Numbered from the stretch's first letter, positions 33,074 through 42,998 are shown. The stretch is 50,514 nucleotides of DNA from JBLHHI01 sp047614125 (GCA_047614125.1 JBLHHI010000007.1:1-50514); one strand, 5' to 3'. Notes: generated by a model from the letters alone, not told the origin. A program made the numbers and translations.

Positions 33074-34465
33074 ATGAAACACAATATTATACAAACCGTG
33101 CTTACCTTTCTGCTATTCTCATCTTCGATTTGCTATGCTCAAAACAAAAAGGTAGTTATATGTGAAATTAAAGAAGACATAGCACCTACCACTACTCGCT
33201 TACTTGAAAAGACCCTTTTAGCTGCGCAAGAAGCTGAGGCAGATTTGGTAATATTAGACATAGATACGTATGGGGGATTGCTTACCGATGGAGATTCGAT
33301 GCGAAAAATGATTCTGAACAGTTCGATTCCGGTGGATGTCTACATCAATAAAAATGCAGCATCGGCAGGTGCCCTAATCTCGATTGCTTGCAGAAACATA
33401 TACATGGGAAAGGGGGCATCCATTGGATCCGCCACTGTAGTAACGGATGATGGATCGAAGGCCCCAGATAAATACCAGTCGTACATGCGCTCTATTATGC
33501 GCTCAACCGCCGAAAGCCATGGGAAATTCACGATTGTTACTCAAGGAGATACGGTTATTAAATATCGTCGAAACCCAGACATAGCCGAAGCCATGGTTGA
33601 CCATAGAATCGTTATTCCAGGCATCGTCGACAGCGCTCAAATCTTGGCATTTAGTACCGAAGAAGCCATTGCGAATGGATATTGTGAAGGCGAAGTGAGT
33701 GGCATTTCCGACATATTAAAAGCAAACAAACTCGTTAACGCCAAAGTGATTAAGATTGAAAAATCAACGGTCGACAGCATTGTGGGTTTTTTGTCCAGCC
33801 CGGGTATACGCGGTGCGCTCATCATGTTCATTTTTTGGGGAATTTTCTTCGAGATCCGAACGCCCGGCATTGGATTTCCTTTGGCAGCAGCAGGGATTTG
33901 TGCCTTGCTTTACTTTGCACCTCTTTATCTGGATGGCTTAGCGGCTAATTGGGAAATACTTCTTTTTTTCTTGGGGCTTATATTACTTGCCTTGGAAGTA
34001 TTTGTTATTCCCGGCTTTGGAGTGGCTGGAATTACCGGAATAGTGCTTACTGTAACCAGTTTAATCTTAAGTTTAATTCGCAATTCAAACTTTGATTTTT
34101 CCAACACAACCGGCGCAGAAGTACAAAGTGCGCTCACGGTTGTTTTTGTGAGCTTAGTTGCCTTTGTTGGTGGCTTGTTCATTTTTGGAAAGGGATTTGC
34201 AAATTCTCCGTTGTCGAAGAAGTTGGTTCTTCTAGACACCTTAAAAGATGCTCGAGTGGGAGGAAACGCGATGGCAAGCACATCCAGTTTAATTGGAATT
34301 TCTGGCGTTGCACTCACGTCGCTGCGACCCCTTGGAAAGATTAGAATTGGAGAAGACGTGGTTAACGCAAAGAGCAGCGGTGAATTTATATCGGAGGGTT
34401 CCGAAATACTCGTTATTGGTAAAGAATTGGGATATTGGGTAGTTGAAAAGTCAACCCTAGTATGA
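33074..34465 (+). CDS. NfeD-family membrane serine protease
   Basis: 463 residues. Signal peptide MKHNIIQTVLTFLLFSSSICYA. The Clp/SppA-like domain has its nucleophile in NKNAASAGALIS (Ser97) and a candidate Lys133 in KAPDKYQSYMRS; the family uses a Ser-Lys dyad. Four or so transmembrane helices at ~240-375 follow, and the last ~70 residues form an OB-like NfeD domain (IGISGVALTSLRPLGKIRIG). Members cleave membrane proteins, often with stomatin-like partners, but no stomatin gene is adjacent here. Its stop overlaps the GT9 start by four bases (ATGA), so the two are translationally coupled. Confidence 0.88.
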   Translation: MKHNIIQTVLTFLLFSSSICYAQNKKVVICEIKEDIAPTTTRLLEKTLLAAQEAEADLVILDIDTYGGLLTDGDSMRKMILNSSIPVDVYINKNAASAGALISIACRNIYMGKGASIGSATVVTDDGSKAPDKYQSYMRSIMRSTAESHGKFTIVTQGDTVIKYRRNPDIAEAMVDHRIVIPGIVDSAQILAFSTEEAIANGYCEGEVSGISDILKANKLVNAKVIKIEKSTVDSIVGFLSSPGIRGALIMFIFWGIFFEIRTPGIGFPLAAAGICALLYFAPLYLDGLAANWEILLFFLGLILLALEVFVIPGFGVAGITGIVLTVTSLILSLIRNSNFDFSNTTGAEVQSALTVVFVSLVAFVGGLFIFGKGFANSPLSKKLVLLDTLKDARVGGNAMASTSSLIGISGVALTSLRPLGKIRIGEDVVNAKSSGEFISEGSEILVIGKELGYWVVEKSTLV

Positions 34466-35436
34466 AGATTTTAATAATACGTTTTAGCTCCATTGGAGAC
34501 ATTGTATTAACAACACCTGTGCTTCGTTGTATGGCGCAACAGCTGCCAGGCGTTGAACTGCATTTTATTACAAAGGCCAACTACGCCAGTTTATTGAATC
34601 ACAACCCATACGTCTCGCACGTTCACCTTTATCGAGGAAATATAAAGGACAACGTTAAACAACTTCAAAAACTCAATTTTGATTTGATTATTGACCTTCA
34701 TAACAACTTGAGATCCAGAATATTAAGTTTTCAATTGAGCTCTAAAGTTTACCGGTTTAACAAAATTAACTGGCATAAGTTTAAGGCCGTCCGTTTCAAG
34801 ATGAAGTCTCTGCCCGATGTACACATTGTAGATCGCTACCTAAAAACCGTCGAACCCTTGGGCGTGGCTAATGATGATCAAGGCTTGGATTATTTTATGG
34901 ATGCTGGCACGCATTTACCGCCTAAACTCAAAGAAGTTTCCCACGATACCTGGGTGTATGCCATTGGTGGTCAACACGCAACGAAGAAACTGCCATCCAA
35001 AAAAATCATTGAGCTGTTGGCACAAATTCCCAACCAGGTTGTTTTAATTGGAGGAAAGGAAGATGCCGACACGGGTAAACAAATTGCGAAAAAGGCCGTA
35101 AACGCCATTAATTTTTGTGGAAAGCTAAGCATAGATCAAAGCGCTCTGCTCATTTTGAAGACTAAACAGCTCATTACACACGATACAGGTATGATGCACA
35201 TTGGTGCGGCATTAGGGGCTAAAATCGTTTCGATATGGGGCAACACCATCCCTGAATTTGGAATGCAACCCTATCAACCTCATTCGAGCAAAGGAAGAGC
35301 TAAGATGTTTGAGGTTTCAGGCTTATCGTGCCGGCCTTGTTCTAAAATTGGATTCGATGAGTGTCCAAAAGAGCATTTTGATTGTATGAATAAACAGGAT
35401 CTAACTCGAATAGTAGAAGCCATAAACGAAGTTTAA
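34462..35436 (+). CDS. Glycosyltransferase family 9 (LPS heptosyltransferase-like)
   Basis: 324 residues. N-terminal KILIIRFSSIGDIVLTTPVL is the classic GT9 start. Then LIIDLHNNLRSRILSF, VYAIGGQHATKKLP, VVLIGGKEDADTG and QLITHDTGMMHIGAALGAKIVSIWG, the donor-binding region. It transfers a heptose or other sugar onto lipid A-core, in the cytoplasm. The Cys-rich C-terminal patch (GLSCRPCSKIGFDECPKEHFDC) is common in this family in Bacteroidota. The start overlaps the NfeD stop. The stop overlaps the TerC stop inside TTAA at 35433-35436. Confidence 0.9.
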   Translation: MKILIIRFSSIGDIVLTTPVLRCMAQQLPGVELHFITKANYASLLNHNPYVSHVHLYRGNIKDNVKQLQKLNFDLIIDLHNNLRSRILSFQLSSKVYRFNKINWHKFKAVRFKMKSLPDVHIVDRYLKTVEPLGVANDDQGLDYFMDAGTHLPPKLKEVSHDTWVYAIGGQHATKKLPSKKIIELLAQIPNQVVLIGGKEDADTGKQIAKKAVNAINFCGKLSIDQSALLILKTKQLITHDTGMMHIGAALGAKIVSIWGNTIPEFGMQPYQPHSSKGRAKMFEVSGLSCRPCSKIGFDECPKEHFDCMNKQDLTRIVEAINEV

Positions 35437-36524
35437 GCTTCGGTATTTTCAACTTTTTTGGCAGGAATAAAAACAGAAGCCAAGATACTCAACAGCAGAA
35501 TTCCTGCAACGATGGCTAAAGAAACTTGGTTTGTCATTCCCAATACTTCCACCAAATAATGGTGAAACAACATTTTTATTCCAATAAATGACAGCAAAAC
35601 TCCCAAGCCTAATTTCAAAAAGCGAAAGAGATGTACCACGTTCGAAAGCACAAAGAACATGGAGCGCAGGCCCATGATGGCAAAAATGTTAGAGAAGAAT
35701 ACAATGTATGGGTCCTTGGTAACAACAAAGATGGCAGGAACCGAATCTACCGCAAAAATTAAGTCGGAGAATTCGATAACCAGCAACACGATAAAGAGGG
35801 GTGTAATCCACAATCTTCGATCTTTTCGGATGAAGAAGTTTTCTCCAACATACCGAGGAAATACTGGAAAGAGTCTTCCAGCGAGCTTAACAATTGGATG
35901 ATTTTTCTCATCAATTTCTTCTTCCTTATCACCTTGAATGATAATTTTAACCCCGCTGTATAGCAAAAACGCTCCAAAAACATACAAGATCCAGCTAAAT
36001 TGTTGGATGATGGCGGCACCCAAAAAGATGAAGATAAACCGCATAACCAAAGCCCCCAACACACCCCAAAATAACACGCGTTTATAATAGCGCTCTCGCA
36101 CCCCGAAGGTTTGAAATATCAACAGCATAACAAAGATGTTGTCGACGCTTAAGGCATATTCGATAAAGTAGCCCGTTAAATACTCCAAAGAAAGGTTGTG
36201 ATTGTATTGAATAATTAGTTCATCAAAAGACTGGTTACCCACCTTGATGGGATGATGAAACTTTTGAATAGTGTATTTGAGCTGGTCGAGGTCCGTAATT
36301 CCATGTATCCAGTCTCCATGGGTACGAATTAAAGCGTAAAATCCCAGCGCACAGGCCACCCATACCATGGTCCAAATCATTGATTCTTTGAAAGTTACAA
36401 CTTTGTTTTCTTTCGAAAGTATGCCCAAATCGAGCAACAACGCCAATAGAATGAAGAGTAAAAACAAGCTAAAAAATATAAGCTCATTAGATCGAATTGC
36501 CAGAAAAATACTTGGGAATACCAT
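35433..36524 (-). CDS. TerC/Alx family membrane protein
   Basis: 363 residues with eight or so hydrophobic segments. Diagnostic pieces are FIEYALSVDNIFVMLLIFQTF, RYYKRVLFWGVLGALVMRFI, VIEFSDLIFAVDSVPAIFVV and MGLRSMFFVLSNVVHLFRFL. The paired acidic segments (EYALSVDN and EFSDLIFAVDS) are the TerC signature, likely metal-coordinating. Family members export manganese at the inner membrane (Alx, MntP-linked) or confer tellurite resistance; there are no ter genes nearby, so metal homeostasis is likelier. The length matches Alx (~320-350) with a longer Lys/Glu tail. Confidence 0.92.
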   Translation of the reverse strand: MVFPSIFLAIRSNELIFFSLFLLFILLALLLDLGILSKENKVVTFKESMIWTMVWVACALGFYALIRTHGDWIHGITDLDQLKYTIQKFHHPIKVGNQSFDELIIQYNHNLSLEYLTGYFIEYALSVDNIFVMLLIFQTFGVRERYYKRVLFWGVLGALVMRFIFIFLGAAIIQQFSWILYVFGAFLLYSGVKIIIQGDKEEEIDEKNHPIVKLAGRLFPVFPRYVGENFFIRKDRRLWITPLFIVLLVIEFSDLIFAVDSVPAIFVVTKDPYIVFFSNIFAIMGLRSMFFVLSNVVHLFRFLKLGLGVLLSFIGIKMLFHHYLVEVLGMTNQVSLAIVAGILLLSILASVFIPAKKVENTEA

Positions 36525-36598
36525 TGTTTAATGGGGCGCAAAAATACACTTTGCTACATATACATACATTAAATGTTTATAACCCTAAAACCTACTTT

Positions 36599-36627
36599 TT
36601 TGAATTGGGGCAATAGGATTAATTTTG
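36599..36627 (+). promoter_or_regulatory. Promoter of the MORN-repeat gene
   Basis: TTTG (36599-36602), 17 bases, then TAATTTTG (36620-36627), a perfect -7. Transcription would begin near 36634, which rules out the TTG start at 36625 and supports ATG 36646. Confidence 0.65.
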
Positions 36628-36645
36628 AAGACGTATTACATAGAC

Positions 36646-37731
36646 ATGAAAGTAAAACATATCCTTCTCTTCTTTCTTTGTTCAATTGCTTTTTATTCAT
36701 TTGCTCAACGAGGCAAAAAGGTGGGCTTTGAAAGTCTGGAAAAGCAAGGTGATTTGTATTTGTACAAAGACGTACCTTTTACTGGCATCAGTGTATTAAT
36801 GTATCCCAGTAAAAGAAGATGGCAAGAAATTGAATGGCAAAACGGCAAGATCGATGGGTTTTTTCGCACCTGGTTGGAAAACGGAAACCAATATCAAGAC
36901 GTACAATATAAGGCTGGAGTGCGGCATGGTTCGTATAAAACTTGGCACGAAAACGCCAAACCCGAAATAGTTGCCAACTACGTTAACGGTAAAAAAGATG
37001 GGCCATTTAAAGCATATTACAAAAACGGGATGCGGCAAAAGGAGGCCACCTATGTAAATGGTCTTGAAGATGGACAAATGGTAATTTATTTTCCAAACGG
37101 ACAGCGAGAACAAGTTGCCCTTATGAAAAACGGCCAACCAGAAGGATTAACCAAGTCGTACAATGCAGAAGGTGTGTTGCGCAAGGAAGTGAATTATGCC
37201 AACGGACTCCGGCATGGTCAAAGCATCGTTTATTTTAATACGGGCAGCATTGGCGAAACATCGAATTATGTTGATGGTTTTTTGGAAGGAAAGAAACTAA
37301 CCTATACCTCTGATGAAAAGCTACTTACAGAAGAAAATTACGTAAAAGGTCTACGTCACGGCGCCAGTATTAAATACGACTTTAATGAATTAAAGTTGGA
37401 AGAGACCCATTACAAACACGGACTGAAACACGGAAGCTATACTCGTTGGGAAAACCACATCGTTGACACCAAAGGAGAATATGAGGAAGATCTTAAAACA
37501 GGTCCATGGATCGAAAATGGGACTAATGAAAAGGCGAAATCAACCGGAACATACAGAGAAGGAAAAAAAACTGGACCATGGATTATTGGCGAAACTCCTT
37601 TATTTGGTAAGCAGGAAGGTAGTTTTATTGACGGCATAAAAGATGGGCTTTGGACGGTTTATGACCATAAGGACAAGAAAATACGCGTAGAAAAGTGGCA
37701 AAATGGCACCTTGGTAAGCGTTGTTGAATAA
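36646..37731 (+). CDS. MORN-repeat (YwqK-type) secreted protein
   Basis: 361 residues from ATG 36646. Signal peptide MKVKHILLFFLCSIAFYSFA. The rest is about a dozen repeats of ~22-24 residues of the form Y.NG...G....Y..G, for example YVNGLEDGQMVIYFPNGQRE and YANGLRHGQSIVYF. These are MORN repeats; databases often label such proteins 'YwqK family antitoxin', but no toxin partner is visible, so that label should not be taken as a function. It is likely periplasmic or on the surface and built as an elongated beta-solenoid. Confidence 0.82.
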   Translation: MKVKHILLFFLCSIAFYSFAQRGKKVGFESLEKQGDLYLYKDVPFTGISVLMYPSKRRWQEIEWQNGKIDGFFRTWLENGNQYQDVQYKAGVRHGSYKTWHENAKPEIVANYVNGKKDGPFKAYYKNGMRQKEATYVNGLEDGQMVIYFPNGQREQVALMKNGQPEGLTKSYNAEGVLRKEVNYANGLRHGQSIVYFNTGSIGETSNYVDGFLEGKKLTYTSDEKLLTEENYVKGLRHGASIKYDFNELKLEETHYKHGLKHGSYTRWENHIVDTKGEYEEDLKTGPWIENGTNEKAKSTGTYREGKKTGPWIIGETPLFGKQEGSFIDGIKDGLWTVYDHKDKKIRVEKWQNGTLVSVVE

Positions 37732-37744
37732 TTTACTGAAGCGG

Positions 37745-37775
37745 TTGCAAATCATTGGGGCTTCAGCTACATTTG
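37745..37775 (+). promoter_or_regulatory. Promoter of the lipoprotein gene at 37799
   Basis: TTG (37745-37747), 20 bases, then TACATTTG (37768-37775), a perfect -7, ending 23 bases before the ATG. Confidence 0.65.
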
Positions 37776-37798
37776 GGCAAAATTAAAAAAGAATAAAA

Positions 37799-38191
37799 AT
37801 GAAAAAATCAACCATACTCTTTGGTTTAGTATTCACATTGTTTATCTCCGTTACCAGCTGTAAAGATGATGCAGCCCCTTCAGGCTCTTCAGAAAAATCA
37901 ACTGGACTAATGAAAGATGCCGACAAGGCTAAGTTGTTCGACAAAGTTTGGTATTCTACAAGCTCTTCTGGCGGCATCGAGCACGAATTCTTAACGGATG
38001 GAACTTTTCGATTGAGCGTTTCGTTGGAAGGCCGATGGACTTGGGTAAACAACAGCGATACCATGGACATTTTGGATTATACAAACACGCGATACAAGTA
38101 CGTATTCAAGTCTATAGGAAGTTCTACAATGAGTTACTCCTCGAGCTTTGACGGGTATAAGAATACCTACGACATGCGCGATACTGAGTAA
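37799..38191 (+). CDS. Small lipoprotein of unknown function
   Basis: 130 residues. Signal peptide with lipobox SVTSC (Cys21), then Ser/Gly-rich linker (APSGSSEKS). The body (FDKVWYSTSSSGGIEHEFLTDGTFRLSVSLEGRWTWVNNSDTMDI) looks like a small lipocalin-like or beta-barrel fold as found in many Bacteroidota lipoproteins. The order 'EFLTDGTF...GRWTWVNNSDTM' resembles proteins that follow the pattern of lipocalin-like DUF families, but I cannot assign one. It has its own good promoter (37745-37775). Confidence 0.7.
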   Translation: MKKSTILFGLVFTLFISVTSCKDDAAPSGSSEKSTGLMKDADKAKLFDKVWYSTSSSGGIEHEFLTDGTFRLSVSLEGRWTWVNNSDTMDILDYTNTRYKYVFKSIGSSTMSYSSSFDGYKNTYDMRDTE

Positions 38192-38298
38192 TTATCCTGA
38201 CAAATTATCCGAATTATATTTTGGCATCATTTTGTATGCTTACCTCGTAAGTTTCTTACACTTTGTGGGGAATTTACCTTTAACGAAGATCATAGATC

Positions 38299-41200
38299 AT
38301 GTTTAATAAAATAGTTAAAAGCTTAGGCGGTTTATTTGGAAATAAGGCTGACCGAGATTTAAAAAGTCTAACTCCTTATGTTGAGCAAGTTGCCAGTCAT
38401 TTTAAGGGATTGACTAGCCTAAGCAATGACCAACTGAGAGACAAAACCGATGAATTCATTGGTCGAATATCTGAGCATTTGTCGCACATAGATGATGAGA
38501 TTTCCGAATTAAAAAAGAACATTAAATCGGCTAAAGTTGAAGCCATCGAAGATAAAGAAGCTTGGTATTCCCGAATTGACGAGTTGGAAGCAGACCGAGA
38601 TAAAGAGCTTGAAGTTGTGCTCGATCAAATTCTTCCAGAAGCTTTTGCCGTAGTTAAAGAAACTGCTCGGAGGTTTACAGAAAACGATGAATTAGAAGCC
38701 ATTGCTACCGACTATGACCGAGACCTGGCTGCCGCCAAAGACAATATTGTAATACGAGGTAATAACGTAATTTATAAAACTTCGTGGGATGCCGCTGGAG
38801 CCACCGTAAATTGGAACATGGTGCATTACGATGTTCAGCTCATTGGTGGTGTGATTTTACACCAAGGCCAGATCGCCGAGATGGCAACTGGGGAGGGTAA
38901 AACCCTCGTATCCACCTTACCCGCGTATTTAAACGCCTTGGGTAAACGAGGAGTGCATATCGTTACAGTAAATGATTACTTAGCACGTCGAGATTGTGAG
39001 TGGAATGCTCCGATTTTTCAGTTTCTAGGTTTAAAGGTGGATTGCGTTGATTACTATCGACCACACAGTCCAGAGCGACGTCAAGCATATTTAGCAGACA
39101 TTACCTATGGAACCAACAACGAATTTGGTTTTGACTATCTGCGCGACAATATGTCACACCGGCCCGATGAGTTAGTTCAGCACAAGCACCACTACGCAAT
39201 GATCGATGAGGTGGATTCTGTGTTAATCGATGATGCTCGAACTCCATTGATCATCTCAGGTCCCACCGCAAAAGGCGATCAGCATGAATTTGGAGAATTA
39301 AAACCTCGAATTCAGAAATTGGTTGATGCGCAGAAAAAATACCTCGGAACGGCTTTAACAGATGCAAAAAAATTCTTAACGGAGGGCAAAGAAAAGGAAG
39401 CCGGCATGCTTCTGTTCCGTTACCAACGTGGTTTGCCAAAGAGCAAACCTCTCATCAAATTCTTGGGCGAGCAAGGCATGAAAGCCCTGGTTAACAAGAC
39501 AGAGAACATTCACCTTGCCGATCAGCAGAAAGAAATGCACTTGGTTGATGCCGAGTTGTACTTTACGATTGATGAAAAAAACAACCAGGTTGAATTAACT
39601 GATCAAGGCATTGATTTTATTACAAAGAGTGGCGAAGACACCAGCTTTTTTATCATTCCCGACGTTGGTGCTGAAATTGCCGACTTAGAAAAAGGTGAGC
39701 TAAATACCGATGAGAAGAAGATTCGGAAAGACGAGCTCTTGCGAGATTTTTCCATAAAGTCGGAGCGCATTCACTCCATCAATCAATTGTTAAAGGCCTA
39801 TACGCTTTTTGAACGAGATATTGAATACATCATTCAAGATAACAAGATTAAGATTGTTGATGAACAAACCGGTCGGGTTATGGATGGCCGTAGATACAGC
39901 GATGGTTTGCACCAAGCCATCGAAGCCAAAGAAAACGTAAAGGTTGAAGCCGCAACGCAAACCTTTGCCACAGTTACTTTACAGAACTTCTTTAGGATGT
40001 ATCACAAACTTTCGGGTATGACGGGAACGGCAGAAACGGAAGCGGGAGAATTCTGGGAAATCTACAAGTTGGATGTTACCGTAATTCCTACCAACAGACC
40101 CATTGTACGAGATGATCGAGATGATTTGGTTTATAAAACAACCCGCGAAAAATTTAATGCTGTAATCAATGCCATTGGAGATTTGCAAGAACTGGGCAGA
40201 CCCGTTTTAGTGGGTACCACATCGGTTGAGGTTTCAGAGACCCTCAGCAGAATGTTGAGCATGCGAAAGATTAAACACAATGTGTTAAATGCCAAGCAGC
40301 ACCAACGTGAAGCAGAGATTGTTGCCGAAGCCGGTCATTTAAAGGCGGTTACGATTGCCACGAACATGGCTGGAAGGGGAACCGACATTAAGCTGAGCAA
40401 AGAAGTTCTAGCCGCCGGTGGTTTGGCTATACTTGGTACAGAACGTCACGATTCTCGTCGGGTTGACCGTCAGTTGCGTGGACGTGCTGGACGACAAGGA
40501 GATCCAGGTTCATCGCAATTCTTTGTTTCGTTGGAAGATGACTTGATGCGCAAGTTTAACAGTGAGCGCGTGGTAAAATTAATGGATCGAATCAGTTACG
40601 AAGAAGGTTTTGAACTGCAACATCCACTGCTTACCAAAAACATTGAGCGATCGCAGAAAAAAGTTGAGCAGAATAACTTTGGTGTACGAAAGCGTTTACT
40701 GGAATACGACGATGTAATGAACAAGCAACGAGAAGCAGTGTACAGTCGTAGAAGGCATGCCTTGTTTGGCGAACGTCTTTCTGTAGACATCAACAATGCC
40801 TTGTACGATTGGGTAGAAGATCAAGTATTGGAAGCGCAGGAGCACTCTGATTATGAAGGCTTTAAGCTGGAATGTTTGCGTGTGCTGGCGGTAGAACCTA
40901 CCATTACTCAAGAAGAGTTTATTGGGAGTGGTAAAAATGCCGTTCAAACGGTGTTTGAAGATTTATCGGCTCAATACATCCAAAAAAATAAGTTTATAAA
41001 AGATCAAGCCGTTCCGGTTCTAAATCAAATACGCAGAGATCGAGGTAATCAGATCATAAACATTTTGGTTCCTTTTACGGATGGGCAAAAGCAAATCGAT
41101 GTTTCGGCTAATATGACCGAATGCATTGATTCGGAAGGTGCGGAGCTAATTGATGCGTACGAACGCATGGTGAGTTTGGCTATTTTAGATGATAACTGGA

Positions 41201-41598
41201 AAGAGCACTTGCGAGAATTAGATGATCTAAAACAAGCTTCAAACAATGCCTCGGTTGAACAAAAGGATCCATTATTGATCTATAAGTTGGAATCATTTAA
41301 CTTATTTAAGACCATGGTTGCTCGCTTAAACACCGAGATTTTATCCACTTTATTCCGCGGTTACATTAAAGATCAAGATCCCGATTCGGTAAAAGAGGCA
41401 AGAGATGTTCAACGACGACCTGAAAATGTTAGGACCAGTCGTACCGATGTGATTGGAGGAGGTCCTTCTCAAGGCGCTCGGCAACCAGAAGCTCAGGCCG
41501 TTCAGCCCGTTCGTTCTGAGAAGAAAGTTGGACGGAATGATGCCTGCCCTTGTGGAAGTGGAAAAAAATATAAGAAGTGCCACGGAGTCAATGCGTAA
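38299..41598 (+). CDS. secA: Preprotein translocase ATPase SecA
   Basis: 1,099 residues; long for SecA (E. coli is 901) but usual in Bacteroidota. Walker A is in AEMATGEGKTLVSTLPAYLN. DEAD box region: MIDEVDSVLIDDARTPLIIS. A large insert follows between ~residues 330 and 480. Then FFRMYHKLSGMTGTAETE, TNMAGRGTDIKLS, RQLRGRAGRQGDPG, and the C-terminal SEC-C zinc motif NDACPCGSGKKYKKCHG. It drives secretory proteins through SecYEG at the inner membrane. A candidate promoter is TTTG (38231-38234) with TACACTTTG about 22 bases on. The gene stands alone; the SPOR-like gene starts 30 bp after it. Confidence 0.98.
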   Translation: MFNKIVKSLGGLFGNKADRDLKSLTPYVEQVASHFKGLTSLSNDQLRDKTDEFIGRISEHLSHIDDEISELKKNIKSAKVEAIEDKEAWYSRIDELEADRDKELEVVLDQILPEAFAVVKETARRFTENDELEAIATDYDRDLAAAKDNIVIRGNNVIYKTSWDAAGATVNWNMVHYDVQLIGGVILHQGQIAEMATGEGKTLVSTLPAYLNALGKRGVHIVTVNDYLARRDCEWNAPIFQFLGLKVDCVDYYRPHSPERRQAYLADITYGTNNEFGFDYLRDNMSHRPDELVQHKHHYAMIDEVDSVLIDDARTPLIISGPTAKGDQHEFGELKPRIQKLVDAQKKYLGTALTDAKKFLTEGKEKEAGMLLFRYQRGLPKSKPLIKFLGEQGMKALVNKTENIHLADQQKEMHLVDAELYFTIDEKNNQVELTDQGIDFITKSGEDTSFFIIPDVGAEIADLEKGELNTDEKKIRKDELLRDFSIKSERIHSINQLLKAYTLFERDIEYIIQDNKIKIVDEQTGRVMDGRRYSDGLHQAIEAKENVKVEAATQTFATVTLQNFFRMYHKLSGMTGTAETEAGEFWEIYKLDVTVIPTNRPIVRDDRDDLVYKTTREKFNAVINAIGDLQELGRPVLVGTTSVEVSETLSRMLSMRKIKHNVLNAKQHQREAEIVAEAGHLKAVTIATNMAGRGTDIKLSKEVLAAGGLAILGTERHDSRRVDRQLRGRAGRQGDPGSSQFFVSLEDDLMRKFNSERVVKLMDRISYEEGFELQHPLLTKNIERSQKKVEQNNFGVRKRLLEYDDVMNKQREAVYSRRRHALFGERLSVDINNALYDWVEDQVLEAQEHSDYEGFKLECLRVLAVEPTITQEEFIGSGKNAVQTVFEDLSAQYIQKNKFIKDQAVPVLNQIRRDRGNQIINILVPFTDGQKQIDVSANMTECIDSEGAELIDAYERMVSLAILDDNWKEHLRELDDLKQASNNASVEQKDPLLIYKLESFNLFKTMVARLNTEILSTLFRGYIKDQDPDSVKEARDVQRRPENVRTSRTDVIGGGPSQGARQPEAQAVQPVRSEKKVGRNDACPCGSGKKYKKCHGVNA

Positions 41599-41628
41599 TT
41601 TTGAGTCGAATACAACGTTTATAGTTTA

Positions 41629-42057
41629 ATGTCAAGAATACGCTTTCATCATCTTCTTCTTTGTTTTGGTGCTCTTTTATTTGGAGTAAATACCGCTTTA
41701 GCCCAGGATGGCAAGGTCGTTATTCTAAACAATGAACGGGTTGATGAACAAGTAAACCAAAAGGTTTCAAACAATGATACCATTGTGCTAACCGGTTATC
41801 GAATCCAACTTTACTTTGGTTCCGACCGAGAGGACGCCATGAAGATGAAGCAAAAGTTTTTATCCATTTATCCCGAGTTGGCGGTTTCTGCGTACGTAGA
41901 TTATTTTCAGCCCAGTTGGAAGTTGCGCGTAGGAAATTACTACCGCAAAATAGATGCGCAAGCCTTTATGATGGAACTTCAATCGCATTTCGACAGCGTG
42001 TTTTTAGTGCGCGACAAGATTGAGTTGCCGCAGCTGATTGTGAAGGAGCAGGAATAG
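41629..42057 (+). CDS. Secreted SPOR-like protein
   Basis: 142 residues. Signal peptide MSRIRFHHLLLCFGALLFGV (processed near ALAQ). The mature protein is mostly one domain: GYRIQLYFGSDREDAMKMKQ, YVDYFQPSWKLRVGNYYRKI and AFMMELQSHFDSVFLVRDKI. This pattern of a beta strand, a helix and a 'WKLRVGNY' strand matches SPOR domains that bind peptidoglycan glycan strands lacking stem peptides. It lies 30 bp after secA and may share its transcript. Such small SPOR proteins are common in Bacteroidota. Confidence 0.75.
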   Translation: MSRIRFHHLLLCFGALLFGVNTALAQDGKVVILNNERVDEQVNQKVSNNDTIVLTGYRIQLYFGSDREDAMKMKQKFLSIYPELAVSAYVDYFQPSWKLRVGNYYRKIDAQAFMMELQSHFDSVFLVRDKIELPQLIVKEQE

Positions 42058-42617
42058 TTAATCTCCATCTTCTGTACTTGGAAAGAAGACTTTCACAGAT
42101 AAATGATTTACGTCGAATTATGTATCCAAAACTGAACAAGTCTTCAATCGTTTAAATTCAACATCTATTAAATGTATCCAGCTTGTATATATTTTAGTGT
42201 TGGATGAAAATTTACAACAATTTACATGAGCATTTCTTTAACAACACATCACAATAAGAACCTGAGTTCGATTCATATTTTGAATTTTAAAAGATTAATC
42301 GAACTCAGGTTCAGAGGTTTCGCCTTCACTGTGTGTTGGATGATTTTTGAGAACAACAGGGCTAAAAGGCACCGTTGTTCGAGACGTTGGGACTTGTGGC
42401 TAACTCGCTCTTTTACAGAACTTTGCACGAATATCTCTCAATTCATTTGCAGTGATGGTCTATCGATTTGATTTATAATCACCATCCTTTACAATAGATT
42501 ATTCCAAAATTTATATTCATTAATATGAGATATATCCTTGATATATAGTGAATTGCACGCAATCCAACGCTTTATCATTCTCGATAAAAATTCTATATTT
42601 CCAAAAACAAAAAAGTC
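42058..42617. other. Gene-poor region with a copy of the short repeat
   Basis: About 560 bp. It contains copy E of the repeat family (42258-42308). The rest is AT-rich with no convincing reading frame, RNA or terminator that I can support. A possible -7-like box TATATTTC lies just before the cytochrome gene. Confidence 0.6.
42258..42308 (+). repeat. Short (51-bp) derivative of the inverted-repeat element, copy E
   Basis: Perfect outer inverted repeat: ACCTGAGTTCGATT at one end, AATCGAACTCAGGT at the other, with GAATTTTAAAAGATT in the centre. Flanks TAAGA and TCAGA match at 4 of 5 bases. It differs from copy A by only a few bases. Confidence 0.8.
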
Positions 42618-42998
42618 ATGCACAACTACATCCTCCTTAAAGTCTCAATCCTTGTTCTCATGGTTGCTGGAATCCAAGCTTGTAAGAGCCGTAAACCGGC
42701 TACCAATGCCAAAGAACCCGCCAAAGTATCGTATCAAAACTCCATCAAATCCATCATAACAGCAAAGTGCATCTCCTGCCACGCTGGGCCAAACCCTGCT
42801 GCCAAAATCAACCTCACCACCTATGCCTCGGTTCGTAAACAATCGGAAGAAGGCGAATTGCTAAAACGCATAAACGATGTTCAAAAACCCATGCCTCCAG
42901 GTGGCGATTTGATGAATGAAAATCTTCGAACTATCATTGCCAATTGGGCCACAGATGGATATCTTGAAGTTGGTACCGAGGATGTTGTTATTCCTTGA
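42618..42998 (+). CDS. Lipoprotein with a c-type cytochrome motif
   Basis: 126 residues. Lipobox in VAGIQAC (Cys22). The heme site CISCH (Cys51, Cys54, His55) lies within SIITAKCISCHAG. The later MPPGG is the usual location of the axial Met in small mono-heme cytochromes. A 'KINLTTYASVRK' segment is typical of the 'planctomycete cytochrome c'-like family often found as electron carriers or in secreted enzymes. It probably carries electrons in the periplasm at the membrane. The neighbours give no oxidase partner. Confidence 0.8.
   Translation: MHNYILLKVSILVLMVAGIQACKSRKPATNAKEPAKVSYQNSIKSIITAKCISCHAGPNPAAKINLTTYASVRKQSEEGELLKRINDVQKPMPPGGDLMNENLRTIIANWATDGYLEVGTEDVVIP

Noticed and set aside
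35433..36524. Tellurite-resistance operon
   Set aside because: Only a TerC-like gene is present, with no terA/B/D/E/Z genes; a metal-transport role is more likely.
36646..37731. Toxin-antitoxin system
   Set aside because: The 'antitoxin' name is a database label for MORN-repeat proteins; the protein has a signal peptide and there is no partner gene.
42226..42471. An 81-codon plus-strand frame across the 42258-42308 repeat
   Set aside because: The frame is created by the repeat itself and has no recognised domain.
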